Notes: generated from the sequence alone by a model not told the origin. 64,000 nucleotides of DNA from Clostridium pasteurianum BC1 (GCF_000389635.1 NC_021182.1:4009925-4073924), one strand, 5' to 3'. Shown: positions 36,957-46,491, numbered from the stretch's first letter. Translations and numbers: made by a program.

Positions 36957-38537
36957 TCAAAATTTACAATTGAATCTTTTTTCAAATTCTATTATTAATG
37001 ATTCTCTAAAATCAGGATGGGCAATATTTATTAAATCTTTAGCTCTATCCCTCAAAGTCTTCCCTTTAAGGTGTGCAATACCATACTCTGTAATTATATA
37101 ATCTACTTCATTTCTAGAAGTTGTAACTGCAGCCCCTTCATCTAAAAATGGAACTATTCTTGAAACTTTACCGTGAGCTGCCGTTGAAGGTATTGCAATA
37201 ATAGCCTTTCCATCTTCAGCCATACTAGTTCCTCTTATAAAATCAACCTGACCTCCAACTCCGCTTATTTGCTTTAATCCAATACTTTCAGAACATACCT
37301 GTCCCATTAAATCTATCTGAACACAGGAATTTATAGAAACCATCTTGTAGTTCTTCATAATTACCAATGGATTATTTACATAATCAACTGAATACGATTC
37401 AACCATAGGATTGTTATTCACAAAATCATATAACTTCTTTGTCCCCATTAAAAAAGTTACAACTATTTTTCCTGGATGAAGAGTCTTTTTCTTATTATTA
37501 ATAACTCCAGCTTCTACTAATTCAACAACACCATCAGATATCATTTCCGAATGTATTCCAAGATCTTTTTTATTTTTTAAAAATAATAGTACTGCGTCTG
37601 GAATAGCACCTATTCCAAGTTGGAGTGTTGAACCATCTTCAATTAATGAAGCACAATACTTTCCTATAGCTTTTTCTATGTCACCTATTTTGGGAGGTTT
37701 TAACTCTATTAGTGGATGTGAAGATTCTACAATATAATTAATATCCGAAACATGTATAAAGGAATCTCCTAAAGTCCTAGGCATATTCTTATTTACTTCA
37801 GCAATAACAATTTTAGCGTTTTCTGCTCCAGGCTTACTGTAATCATTAGATACACCAAAACTGCAATATCCGTATTCATCTGGCTCACTTACTTGAATTA
37901 GTGCTACATCTACCGATAAATAACCCTCTTTAAATAATCTAGGTACTTCATAAAAAAAACCAGGTGTATATTCTGCTCTACCAGACTCCACAGCTTCCCT
38001 TGTACTGGCACCTACAAATAAGGCATTATGATGAAAATATTTTTCCATTTCTGGCTTAACATATTCGCTTTTTCCCATAGCTACCATATGAACTATTTCT
38101 AGATTCTCGTATTGATTTTTATTTTCAACCAGTGCATCAATAAGATCTAAAGGCTCTCCAACAGCATGTGAGACAACTACTCTACTATTAGATTTTATTT
38201 TTGAAACTGCTTCCTTTGCACTAACTAATCTATTTTTATATACATCTTTCCAGTTCACAAATACCATCCTTTCTATATAATTAAAATATTTTCTAATCTC
38301 ATAGTAATCTTCTGCACATGTAACTAATATTTTTTTAAATCTATATTTAATCTTATTATGATCTGCACAACAGATATCACATCCGCATAAAACTATAACT
38401 ATGTCATAAATTTTATCAACTTGTGCATTCTCAAAATCTGCATTAATAAGTTGTTTTATTTTCCACAGAAAGTTTTTTCTATCGTAACTAGGATTACATC
38501 CTCCACAGTATTTAATCCCTATACTCAAAGTAAACAT
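36957..38537 (-). CDS. 4-hydroxybutyrate CoA-transferase-like protein with an N-terminal Cys-rich domain
   Basis: Residues about 94-526 align with AbfT/Cat1-type CoA-transferases along the whole length. Catalytic Glu331 lies in LGIHSEMISDG (Glu238 of C. aminobutyricum AbfT), with EDGSTLQLGIGAIPDAV and SGVGGQVDF also present. Residues 1-93 are an extra domain with KYCGGCNPSYDR and CGCDICC Cys clusters, normally absent from this family. The ATG at 38537 has no ribosome site and is coupled to the nifU-like stop 2 bp away. GTG at 38258 (residue 94), preceded by AGAAAGGA at 8 bases, would give a 433-residue protein aligned exactly with the AbfT N-terminus. So a fusion, or two products from one frame, is possible. 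It is expected to make the CoA ester used by AbfD. Confidence 0.88.
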   Translation of the reverse strand: MFTLSIGIKYCGGCNPSYDRKNFLWKIKQLINADFENAQVDKIYDIVIVLCGCDICCADHNKIKYRFKKILVTCAEDYYEIRKYFNYIERMVFVNWKDVYKNRLVSAKEAVSKIKSNSRVVVSHAVGEPLDLIDALVENKNQYENLEIVHMVAMGKSEYVKPEMEKYFHHNALFVGASTREAVESGRAEYTPGFFYEVPRLFKEGYLSVDVALIQVSEPDEYGYCSFGVSNDYSKPGAENAKIVIAEVNKNMPRTLGDSFIHVSDINYIVESSHPLIELKPPKIGDIEKAIGKYCASLIEDGSTLQLGIGAIPDAVLLFLKNKKDLGIHSEMISDGVVELVEAGVINNKKKTLHPGKIVVTFLMGTKKLYDFVNNNPMVESYSVDYVNNPLVIMKNYKMVSINSCVQIDLMGQVCSESIGLKQISGVGGQVDFIRGTSMAEDGKAIIAIPSTAAHGKVSRIVPFLDEGAAVTTSRNEVDYIITEYGIAHLKGKTLRDRAKDLINIAHPDFRESLIIEFEKRFNCKF

Positions 38538-38539
38538 AT

Positions 38540-38818
38540 CTATATATTTTTACTCAATATTTTTTTTGCCATATATATGGTTTCTTCACTTACATAATCT
38601 ATAAGCTGCACTTCTTTGATCTCAGGGATTTCATTTCTAAGAGAAGTTTCTACTACATCCTGTACAGTATACTTTGCAGAAATACAACCACTGCACTGTC
38701 CTAAAAGTCTTATTTTAACTATACCGTTTTTTATATCTAAAAGTTCAATATCTCCATTATGACTATTAAGGTATGGTCTTATTTTTTCTTCAATTACTTT
38801 AAGTACCTTTTCTCTCAT
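38540..38818 (-). CDS. NifU C-terminal-domain iron-sulfur scaffold protein
   Basis: 92-residue Nfu-type domain with the CxxC cluster-binding motif in GQCSGC (Cys42, Cys45) and the usual two-layer alpha/beta pattern. Nfu proteins assemble and deliver [4Fe-4S] clusters. It lies 11 bp after abfD and is coupled to the next gene. That position suggests it is a dedicated maturation factor for the [4Fe-4S] flavoprotein AbfD; this is an inference from context. Confidence 0.88.
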   Translation of the reverse strand: MREKVLKVIEEKIRPYLNSHNGDIELLDIKNGIVKIRLLGQCSGCISAKYTVQDVVETSLRNEIPEIKEVQLIDYVSEETIYMAKKILSKNI

Positions 38819-38829
38819 AATTCTTTCCT

Positions 38830-40287
38830 CTATTCTTCTTGTATTCTAGCTATAGCTTTTGCCAGCTTCTTCTTGGCAGGGATATTACCTTGTCTTGCTA
38901 TCATTATTCTTTGAGCCTGTGGTGAACCTGCCCCGTGCATGGACTCAGTTCTATAACCTACTGCAGCGGTTCCAAGACTTAAGTTTTCTATTAATCTGAG
39001 TATTCTCATTCTATTTTCTGTAGTTACAGAAGCAACCCCTACTAAATATTTATCTACATATTCTCTAGTTGCAGGATTGTTATAGTCTTTTTCAGATGGC
39101 AAAGTAACCATTATTCCACCTGCTATATCCTCTGCTAATCTTACTATCTCATATGGAAATCTTGTAACGTTTTGTTTACATACATTAGCTAATAATAAAT
39201 TTATTTCATAATTTCCTGCTTTTGTTTGATGACCTTCAGCAGAGCAGGCAATTCCACAAGCATATAAAGTTTCATTTAAATGTGTCATCTCTATTATTTT
39301 ATCCTTTATATGAGATGCTCTTGCTGCTCCATTATAATCGGCAGCCAATGCAGCAGCTCCTATTAATACGTCACCTACTCCTACTTTACATCCACCATAA
39401 CTCTGCCTATGATATCCCGCAAATCTTTCTACCAACATACCTGCATATTCGGTTTCACCATTTAAGAATATCCTGTCATTTGGCACAAATACGTCATCAA
39501 ATACAACTAAAGCTTCTACTCCACCAAATACCTTATTCCCAACATCGATATCAGCATCTTTTTCAGATTTTCTAGTATCGCAGGATTGTCTGCCAATTAT
39601 CATAGTTATTCCTTCTGTATCTGTTGGTATTGAAAATGCCACGGCATAATCCTTATCTTCTGGTCTCATAGCAATTGTAGGTAATACAAGAACTTCATGA
39701 GAATTACACATGCCTGTTTGATGAGCTTTTGCACCTCTTACTACAATTCCATCTGGTCTTCTCTCAACTACTCTTAAATATAAATCTGGATCAGCTTGTT
39801 TGCTTGGTGAAAGTCCTCTATCACCTTTAGGATCTGTCATAGCTCCATCTACAGTCAAATCATTATCTTGTACATATGTTAAAAACTTCTTAAAGTTTTC
39901 AAAATAATTAGTTTTACACTGTTTGTCTACTTCATACGTAGTACTATATACTGCATTAAATGCATCCATTCCAACGCATCTCTGGAAACAGGCAGCTGTT
40001 TTTTGTCCTAATAATCTTTGCATTTTTACTTTCTTCACTAAATCTTCTGAACTCTGATGCAAATTCGTAAATCTATTTATTTTTCTACCTGTTAAATTTG
40101 AAATCGTTGTCATTAAATCTTCATATTCTGCTTGCTGAGCTAAATCATAAGTCATCTTTACAGAATTTAATGATGGACGAAGGATCGGATCATCTACAGG
40201 GCTATCTATTTTTTCTCCCAACATATAAATATTTAATTTTAATTTACGTATACTTTCTACATATTGTTCTCCTGTCATTAAAGCCAT
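38830..40287 (-). CDS. abfD: 4-hydroxybutyryl-CoA dehydratase / vinylacetyl-CoA delta-isomerase
   Basis: 485-residue FAD and [4Fe-4S] enzyme that converts 4-hydroxybutyryl-CoA to crotonyl-CoA by a ketyl-radical mechanism. Cluster ligands are conserved: Cys100 and Cys104 in AACFQRCVGMDAF, His293 and Cys300 in GYHRQSYGGC (C99, C103, H292, C299 in AbfD). The sequence is close to AbfD throughout (LMTxEQYxES, NLHQS, GAMTDPKGDRGL, ESMHGAGSPQAQRIM). ATG at 40287 has GAGAGG 10 bases upstream; a TTG further upstream lies in the ribosome site. It is the first gene of abfD-nifU-like-abfT-like, transcribed from a sigma-54 promoter. Confidence 0.95.
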   Translation of the reverse strand: MALMTGEQYVESIRKLKLNIYMLGEKIDSPVDDPILRPSLNSVKMTYDLAQQAEYEDLMTTISNLTGRKINRFTNLHQSSEDLVKKVKMQRLLGQKTAACFQRCVGMDAFNAVYSTTYEVDKQCKTNYFENFKKFLTYVQDNDLTVDGAMTDPKGDRGLSPSKQADPDLYLRVVERRPDGIVVRGAKAHQTGMCNSHEVLVLPTIAMRPEDKDYAVAFSIPTDTEGITMIIGRQSCDTRKSEKDADIDVGNKVFGGVEALVVFDDVFVPNDRIFLNGETEYAGMLVERFAGYHRQSYGGCKVGVGDVLIGAAALAADYNGAARASHIKDKIIEMTHLNETLYACGIACSAEGHQTKAGNYEINLLLANVCKQNVTRFPYEIVRLAEDIAGGIMVTLPSEKDYNNPATREYVDKYLVGVASVTTENRMRILRLIENLSLGTAAVGYRTESMHGAGSPQAQRIMIARQGNIPAKKKLAKAIARIQEE

Positions 40288-40334
40288 TAAAATCATTCCT
40301 CTCAAAATATATTTTTATTTATATAATTATATAA

Positions 40335-40350
40335 AGCAAATCTAATGCCA
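40335..40350 (-). promoter_or_regulatory. sigma-54 (-24/-12) promoter of the abfD operon
   Basis: Reverse strand reads TGGCATTAGATTTGCT: TGG at -24 and TTGC at -12, with 10 bases between GG and GC as required. The predicted start gives a leader of about 36 bases before abfD. Confidence 0.85.
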
Positions 40351-40458
40351 AATTCTTTAAATTGAAAAAAATAAATATAAATGCCCTTTTTATCTACATT
40401 GGACACTTATATTTATTAAAATAAGCTTAAAATTTTTTTATATAAGTTATTTATTTGA

Positions 40459-40572
40459 TGCATTATTGCATCAGGAAACGTTTTCTTTACGGTTATATTA
40501 CTGCTTTAGGCTACTAATATTGGCTGGAGATTAAATAATTTATAATAAATTCAAATCAACTGCAAAAATGCA
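40459..40572. promoter_or_regulatory. upstream activator sites TGCA-N4-TGCA (two copies) for the abfD promoter
   Basis: TGCATTATTGCA (40459-40470, within the 16-bp perfect palindrome GATGCATTATTGCATC) and TGCAAAAATGCA (40561-40572) lie 110-220 bp upstream of the -24/-12 element. That is the usual enhancer position for sigma-54 activators. A catabolite-repression-like sequence, GGAAACGTTTTCTT (about 40474-40487), adjoins the first site. Confidence 0.7.
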
Positions 40573-40579
40573 ACAGACT

Positions 40580-42025
40580 TCATTTTTGCAACATATGTTT
40601 GTTTTTATACCTTTTTCTTTTTCTTACTAATGTAGAAGCATCTATTCCCAGTTCTTTAGCTGCTGATCTTACATTTCCACATTTCTCAAAAGCACTTTCT
40701 ATCAATGATTGTTCCAAATTTTCTACTGCTTCTTTTAGAGTTATATTATCACTATGGAATTGAGATTTAACTTGCTGATTGTTCCATATTTCTTTAATAG
40801 GGAGATCACTTTTCAATATATTATCCCCTGAACTCATAATTACAATTCTCTCTATTATATTTCTCAATTCTCTAACATTTCCCGGCCACCTATATTCCTT
40901 TAAACAATTTATCGCACCACAGGTAATAACCTTATTAAAATGGTATTTTTTATTAAAGGTGTTTAAAAAATGGTTTATTAATGGTTCAATATCACCTTTT
41001 CTCTTTCTAAGAGGTAAAATTGTAATGGGAACTACATTTAATCTATAATACAAATCCTCTCTAAAAGTATTTTTCTTTACCATATCTTCTAAATTTCTAT
41101 TAGTAGCTGCGATTATTCTCACGTCAACTTTAATGGTGTCAGTTCCTCCTACTTTTTTAATTTCACCTTCCTGAAGTACTCTCAAAAGTTTTACCTGCAT
41201 ATTCAAAGGCAGTTCACCTACCTCATCTAGAAAAATTGTTCCACCATTCGCTAATTCAAAAAGTCCAATTTTCCCATATCTATTAGCCCCTGTAAATGCT
41301 CCTTTTTCATAGCCAAAAAGTTCAGATTCTATAAGATTCTCAGGTATAGCTCCACAATCTATTTTTATAAAGCTTCTACTTTTTCTAGTACTATTTTTAT
41401 GTATATATTTAGCTACTTTTTCTTTTCCAACTCCTGTTTCACCTAGTAAAAGTACTGTAGTATCAACTTTAGCAACCTTTTCTGCTATTTCCAGTATATA
41501 GAGCATTTCATTATCCTCAGCTACTAAATCTGAAAAATTTAATAATTGATTTCTCATAGCTTCCACCTGAGAATAATATTTTTCAGTAAGTTCCTTGTTT
41601 TTCTTCAGCTGTTCCTTCAATTCATATAATTCTGTAACATCTCTTACATTGGTAACTACCATTGTTATATCGCCTTTGTCATTAAAAATAGGACTGCTGG
41701 AAACAAGTACCGTCTTACCACTTTTAAATTCCTGTTCAATTGTCACATTTTTCCCACTATTAAGTACCATGAGTGTGCCAGATTGGGAAATATAATCGTT
41801 GTTTTCTAAATATTCCATATTTTTCCCAATCATTTCGTTTCTCTTCATTCCTGTAATTTCCTCATAGGATCTATTTAGAAATATAGTATTTGCATTTCCA
41901 TCTGTTATATATATACCATCATAGGAGCTCTCAATAACCTGATACAGCTGCTTTATTCTAAATCGTAAGGTATCCATATCTTCTTGTGACAAATCATCAA
42001 ATTTTAATAACTCTCTACTTTGCAT
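40580..42025 (-). CDS. PAS-domain sigma-54-dependent transcriptional activator
   Basis: 481-residue enhancer-binding protein. An N-terminal PAS domain (about 15-125, YDGIYITDGNANTIFLNRSYEEITG) is followed by a helical linker. The AAA+ domain has Walker A GETGVGKEKVA, the sigma-54 contact loop GAFTGA, Walker B GGTIFLDEVGEL, and a WPGNVREL C-terminal region. A Fis-type helix-turn-helix ends the protein (GNVRSAAKELGIDASTLVRKRK). ATG at 42025 follows AAAGGAGG by 8 bases. It lies between the two operons that have -24/-12 promoters, so it is the likely activator of both. The PAS domain suggests a small-molecule or redox signal. Confidence 0.93.
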   Translation of the reverse strand: MQSRELLKFDDLSQEDMDTLRFRIKQLYQVIESSYDGIYITDGNANTIFLNRSYEEITGMKRNEMIGKNMEYLENNDYISQSGTLMVLNSGKNVTIEQEFKSGKTVLVSSSPIFNDKGDITMVVTNVRDVTELYELKEQLKKNKELTEKYYSQVEAMRNQLLNFSDLVAEDNEMLYILEIAEKVAKVDTTVLLLGETGVGKEKVAKYIHKNSTRKSRSFIKIDCGAIPENLIESELFGYEKGAFTGANRYGKIGLFELANGGTIFLDEVGELPLNMQVKLLRVLQEGEIKKVGGTDTIKVDVRIIAATNRNLEDMVKKNTFREDLYYRLNVVPITILPLRKRKGDIEPLINHFLNTFNKKYHFNKVITCGAINCLKEYRWPGNVRELRNIIERIVIMSSGDNILKSDLPIKEIWNNQQVKSQFHSDNITLKEAVENLEQSLIESAFEKCGNVRSAAKELGIDASTLVRKRKRYKNKHMLQK

Positions 42026-42097
42026 AATATAATCCTCCTTTAAAATCACAGAATATAACAATGTATATTAATTAGACTGCAATAAAATGCATATCAT

Positions 42098-42338
42098 AAA
42101 CAGATTTCTTAGTATCGGTATTTTCGATACTTAGAAATCGTTGTCCTTTAGGGTAAATTGTTATTTAACAACGTAGCAGACCTTATCTCCCACTTTGATA
42201 GAAAAGCAGACAAAACAAAATTTATTTTGTATTTGGTGGCTTTCACAAAGTGTAAGCAGAAAACCAAAATTTTTAATTTTATATTAATCGTTTTCACAGA
42301 GTATGCTGGTAGTATTACGGATTTAGTCATTAGATAAA
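42098..42338 (+). repeat. structured intergenic repeat, copy D (longest)
   Basis: Starts CATAAACAGATTTCTTAG, has the TATCGGTATTTTCGATA hairpin and the GTTATTTAACAACG variant of the core. An enlarged apical part follows with an ACAAAATTTATTTTGT hairpin, ending TTAGTCATTAGATAAAT. The closing stem is weaker than in copies C and E. It lies upstream of the activator gene. Confidence 0.72.
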
Positions 42339-42586
42339 TATGTCCTAATAAAAATTATATCATATATTTAATATACACTGTACTAATATTATAATTTTAA
42401 AAAATACAAAAAAATTACAGCTATGAATAGTATCTCTTTATACTCTAACTGCAATTTATTTAAATATTTAATTATTTATAGAAAGTTCTATTATTTTAAG
42501 GAAGTCATAACAAAAGCTTCGCCAATTAAAACTCTATGCCCTTTATCATTAATACAAATAGTTTTAGGTTTCACTATATTATTATC
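42339..42586. other. 248-bp gap between luxC-like gene and repeat copy D
   Basis: AT-rich, no terminator hairpin recognised. The reading frame of the luxC-like gene stays open for about 33 codons after its stop, but nothing recognisable is encoded, so it is treated as non-coding. Confidence 0.4.
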
Positions 42587-43882
42587 TTAAAAGTCTACAC
42601 CTAAATTGCACCACCTTACAAGTTCATTTATCATAAAACATCCATCCCAAGGGGAATCATAAATATTCATGGAACCTATATTTACCACTCTGCCTACACC
42701 ATATATTGTAACTATATCTGCAAATTTTAAAACTTTACTTTTATCCTCTATGGCATAACCTATAGTTTGAATCCTATGGGTTATTAAATCATCTATATCA
42801 AATATACTGTCTATTTGCTTTACAAAAATACAGTTCCCACCTACTGGTTCCTCCAATTTTATATCATCATTGATTAAAATGGTATATTCCAATCCCTTGC
42901 TGCAGCAGATATCTTTATCCAGGCTAAGGCTATATATTCCTCTTTCATTTATAATCCTTGCACATTGGGCTTCATCTAGAATATTTTTATATCTTCTCCC
43001 TACTTTTTCAAAAGACTTTTTCAATATTTTAACAACATCATCTAATGCAATATTACTTTTCTCTACAAATAGTACCTGCGGCGAAGAACATGCCTTTTGT
43101 CTAAATAAAATTACATCCATTACCAACTTATCCATATATGCATAACATCTATCACTTTCAACAGCAGCTTTATCAAATACAGCAAAAGAATATTTAGGTC
43201 CGAATACTATATCCTTGCATGTAGTTTTCTTCGGAAGGGAGGTAATGTGATCCACTGCCTCTTTTCCTCCCCATATGATTCTGGAATCCGCAGTAATTGA
43301 CATGGACTTATTTAAAAACTCATCCTCACTAGGAAAATATACTAAAGATATATTCTTAAGTATATCCTGAGAGGAATATACTTTATCATTATAAATAATC
43401 TGTATATCATACAGAGGTTTTAGCAATTTTAAAACTATTGGAATACTTCCTTCAGGTACTCTTACAAGGTTTGAATTTTTAGCTATCAGTGATTGAAAAA
43501 TAGAATAGAATGCAAGTGTATATACATTTCCCGCTATCCATTGACAGCTAATTCCCCTGCCTTGAGCTTTTATGAACTTACCATTTCCCTTGTATAGAAA
43601 TTCATCTAAATACTTTTTATCTCCAAGGCTGATTTCTATCAATTTTTCTACATTCGATCTCTTAAAGTAAAATGAAAGGTAGGCTGATCCCTCAATTCCA
43701 ATGAGCTGTTTATCTTTTGACAGCCTTCTACTGTACTCATCTAGTATAAGAATAATGGCCTGTACCGGTATTGAATTCAGAAGTTTCCAATTCACCTTTA
43801 AACTGCTGCTTATTTCATCGAAATCCTTGAAAGTTTTCCCTTTTTTATAAAGACATCCATTCAATAAATAACAATTTATCAT
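42587..43882 (-). CDS. LuxC-family acyl-thioester reductase
   Basis: 431-residue aldehyde-dehydrogenase-fold protein of the LuxC branch, which reduces enzyme- or ACP-bound acyl groups to aldehydes with NADPH. The nucleophile is Cys265 in FRQKACSSPQVLFVE. SCQWIAGNVYTLAFYSIFQSL and NSNLVRVPEGS match the nucleotide-binding half. Its ATG overlaps the luxE-like stop by four bases (ATGA), so the two are translationally coupled. No luciferase (luxAB) is present; the enzyme is presumably metabolic or biosynthetic. Confidence 0.85.
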   Translation of the reverse strand: MINCYLLNGCLYKKGKTFKDFDEISSSLKVNWKLLNSIPVQAIILILDEYSRRLSKDKQLIGIEGSAYLSFYFKRSNVEKLIEISLGDKKYLDEFLYKGNGKFIKAQGRGISCQWIAGNVYTLAFYSIFQSLIAKNSNLVRVPEGSIPIVLKLLKPLYDIQIIYNDKVYSSQDILKNISLVYFPSEDEFLNKSMSITADSRIIWGGKEAVDHITSLPKKTTCKDIVFGPKYSFAVFDKAAVESDRCYAYMDKLVMDVILFRQKACSSPQVLFVEKSNIALDDVVKILKKSFEKVGRRYKNILDEAQCARIINERGIYSLSLDKDICCSKGLEYTILINDDIKLEEPVGGNCIFVKQIDSIFDIDDLITHRIQTIGYAIEDKSKVLKFADIVTIYGVGRVVNIGSMNIYDSPWDGCFMINELVRWCNLGVDF

Positions 43883-44991
43883 TTAATATTCTCCTCTTCT
43901 GCAAAAGTATCACCACAGCCTCTAATTTCAGCCTTCTCCATTCTAGATTTAAATTTGAAATATTTGCCCCGTCTCCCACATTTACAATCATCAATTCCAA
44001 CCAATTCTCCCACATCTTCTGTTAAAATACCTTGTGAAGGATAACTTGACCCTAAAATACTCATAACTTCTATGATTCCACGCTGTCCAGGCTTTACCTC
44101 TTCCAAGGTATTAAAATCCCTTATTATAACATCTGTAAAATCTGGCACATGTTTATATCCATACTCACAATCTACAAACACAACTCCAAGCTGTTCTACC
44201 ATTCCATAAAAATCCATTATGTTCTCTTTTGCAGTTCCAAATACTCCAGCTGTTCTCCTGTTAAACTCCTCTTTCACAACACTTTCAGAGACAAGTTTTT
44301 TCCATCCACCGCTGTGCAGAAGTTTCATTTTAGGCAGCGATAATTTAATATTCTTTCTTTCTAATTCTGTTACAAACTTACTCCATATTATATAAGTAAA
44401 TCCATATATCAGTATTTCATTGTTTCTATTCTCATATTCAAATTTTTTTAATCTAGACAGATTTATTACTAAATTATTGTCTTTCTCATCCATAACATAA
44501 GTTATGCTGCTTGCAAAATTACTGACTCCCCTGATAGCTGCTCCTCTTGCACTCAATACTTCTCCTTTTCTATTTACAGATTCTGTATCAAGGACTAGAA
44601 GTGGTCTTCTCTTTCCTCCTAAAAAGCCCTTTAAAGTACTCATCAACGCTTGGGACTGTCTTATGGATGTAATTCTATCCAGATATATTTTACTTGGTAT
44701 TCCCGAAATTGTTGAGCTGGAATTCAGTATTCTTATTACATCCTTACTATCACATGTCAAAAGGTCAAATTTTTTAAACATGTTTACTGGAATAAATGGA
44801 ACTTCACCAAGTTTTGAAATTTTATGGATATCTACAGAAAATTTTTTATACATGCTCTTTATATTAGGATTAATTTTGTTTGATTCAAGCTGTTCCTTAA
44901 TTATATCCAGCAGCATACCTTCTTTTTTTTCTTGAAATATTTGAAACTGGTCATTTAACACTATTTCCTCTATTAAATGGTTTATTTCCAT
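43879..44991 (-). CDS. LuxE-family acyl-protein synthetase
   Basis: 370-residue LuxE-domain protein. In luminous bacteria LuxE activates fatty acids as acyl-AMP and carries them on a C-terminal Cys before transfer to LuxC. Visible motifs are VPFIPVNMFKKFDLL (N-terminal), LNSSSTISGIPSKIYLDR (nucleotide-binding loop), LHSGGWKKL, and the C-terminal CKCGRRGKYFKF and AEIRGCGDTF, whose Cys is the likely acyl carrier. It is coupled to luxC-like downstream and 33 bp after the AMP ligase. Its presence alongside a separate ligase and ACP is unusual. Confidence 0.85.
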   Translation of the reverse strand: MEINHLIEEIVLNDQFQIFQEKKEGMLLDIIKEQLESNKINPNIKSMYKKFSVDIHKISKLGEVPFIPVNMFKKFDLLTCDSKDVIRILNSSSTISGIPSKIYLDRITSIRQSQALMSTLKGFLGGKRRPLLVLDTESVNRKGEVLSARGAAIRGVSNFASSITYVMDEKDNNLVINLSRLKKFEYENRNNEILIYGFTYIIWSKFVTELERKNIKLSLPKMKLLHSGGWKKLVSESVVKEEFNRRTAGVFGTAKENIMDFYGMVEQLGVVFVDCEYGYKHVPDFTDVIIRDFNTLEEVKPGQRGIIEVMSILGSSYPSQGILTEDVGELVGIDDCKCGRRGKYFKFKSRMEKAEIRGCGDTFAEEENIK

Positions 44992-45024
44992 ATATATTTC
45001 ACCTGTTTCATATTATTTTTACAT

Positions 45025-46491
45025 CTATTTTAGGTTCCTCAGCAGTACTTTTCCTGATGAATTCTTTGGAAGTGATGATAAAAATTTTATATATTTAGGC
45101 ACTTTATGTCTAGGTAATCTGCCTGAACAATAGTCAAATATATATTTAGAATCTATGCCTTCATCCTTGTCCTTTAAAACTACAAAAGCTTTTACGGCTT
45201 CACCTAGAATATCATCTTCCACTCCTATAACAGTACATTCAACTACCTGCTGTATGCCGCATATAGTATTTTCTATCTCTTTAGGGCTTATTCTATTTCC
45301 GCCGCATTTTATTATATTTTTCTCTCTAGAAACTACAAATATATATCCATCTTCATCTTTAAAGGCTAGATCACCAGTATACAAAAATCCATTTTTAATT
45401 ACTTTTTTTGTCTCCTCTTCATCATTGAAATATCCCTTCATTATGTTTCCACCTTTGGCTACTATTTCTCCAACTTCTCCCACTCTAGTAGGCTGTCCAT
45501 GCTTATCTAATATTATCAATTCCGTTCCAGGAATGCCTTTTCCTATAGAACCCAATTTATTCTTAAGCTGTAATGGCGGAAGATAGGATAATCTTGCTGT
45601 AGCCTCAGTCTGTCCATACATAATATATATTTCAGCACCTTCAAATGCCTCACATAATTCCAATATAAACACCTCAGGAAGTCTTCCTCCTGCCTGAGTT
45701 ACATATCTCAAAGACGGAAATTTAGAATCTTTAATATTTGTTATTCTCAGCAGTATTTGGTAAGTACTAGGCACTCCTGCAAAACCAGTACAACTATATT
45801 TGTTTATATCTTCTATAACAGTTTGAGGAAACATAAATCTATTATTTATTACCACACTCCCACCGCATCTAAAATGTGTATTCAGAAGAGATGTCCCATA
45901 GCAATAATAAAATGGCAGTACAACTTCCACTCTATCTTTCTCAGTTAAATCCATATACTTTATTATAGAATCCGTATTATACATCAAATTGTAGTGAGTA
46001 ATCATCACTCCTTTAGGTTTTGAAGTAGATCCTGATGTAAACATGATAAGTGCTGTATCTTCTTTTATACTTATAGAATTACTGAAAATAGGTTCCTTTT
46101 CAATTATTCCTAAATTTTCTTCACTATATATTACAATATCTTTAGAAACTAATTTTTCTATTTTACTTCTGTATGTTTCCTGACAAAATATCAATTTTAT
46201 TTTTAAAATACTTACAATATATATTATATCGTTTTCAGATATAGCTGGATTTATGGGGACACATATACTTCCATTCTTAATTATTCCAAAATAAGCTTTT
46301 ATAAAAAAAGCTGAATTATCAGAAATTACAAGTACACTATCCTTTTTTGAGTAATTTCCTTTCTGCAATAGATTTACTATATAATTTATACCTTCGTAAA
46401 TTTTCTTGTAACTTATCATTTTATTCTTATCTATTACAGCAGTCTTTTCTAAATTTCTAGATTTCTCAAATATATAATCCGTAAATGTCAT
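45025..46491 (-). CDS. AMP-dependent acyl ligase (acyl-CoA/acyl-ACP synthetase family)
   Basis: 488-residue adenylating enzyme. It has P-loop motif LIMFTSGSTSKPKGVMITHYN (about residues 147-167), A5 motif YGQTEATAR, GDLAFKDEDGYIFVVSREKNIIKCGGNRISPKEIE, and a C-terminal catalytic Lys in NSSGKVLLRNL. Its ATG overlaps the ACP stop by four bases, so it is very likely an acyl-ACP ligase loading the partner ACP. The substrate acid is unknown; co-regulation with abfD suggests a short hydroxy or fatty acid. Confidence 0.9.
   Translation of the reverse strand: MTFTDYIFEKSRNLEKTAVIDKNKMISYKKIYEGINYIVNLLQKGNYSKKDSVLVISDNSAFFIKAYFGIIKNGSICVPINPAISENDIIYIVSILKIKLIFCQETYRSKIEKLVSKDIVIYSEENLGIIEKEPIFSNSISIKEDTALIMFTSGSTSKPKGVMITHYNLMYNTDSIIKYMDLTEKDRVEVVLPFYYCYGTSLLNTHFRCGGSVVINNRFMFPQTVIEDINKYSCTGFAGVPSTYQILLRITNIKDSKFPSLRYVTQAGGRLPEVFILELCEAFEGAEIYIMYGQTEATARLSYLPPLQLKNKLGSIGKGIPGTELIILDKHGQPTRVGEVGEIVAKGGNIMKGYFNDEEETKKVIKNGFLYTGDLAFKDEDGYIFVVSREKNIIKCGGNRISPKEIENTICGIQQVVECTVIGVEDDILGEAVKAFVVLKDKDEGIDSKYIFDYCSGRLPRHKVPKYIKFLSSLPKNSSGKVLLRNLK

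Noticed and set aside
42148-42330. 60-codon reverse frame between the activator and luxC-like genes
   Set aside because: It lies entirely inside structured repeat copy D and has no ribosome site.
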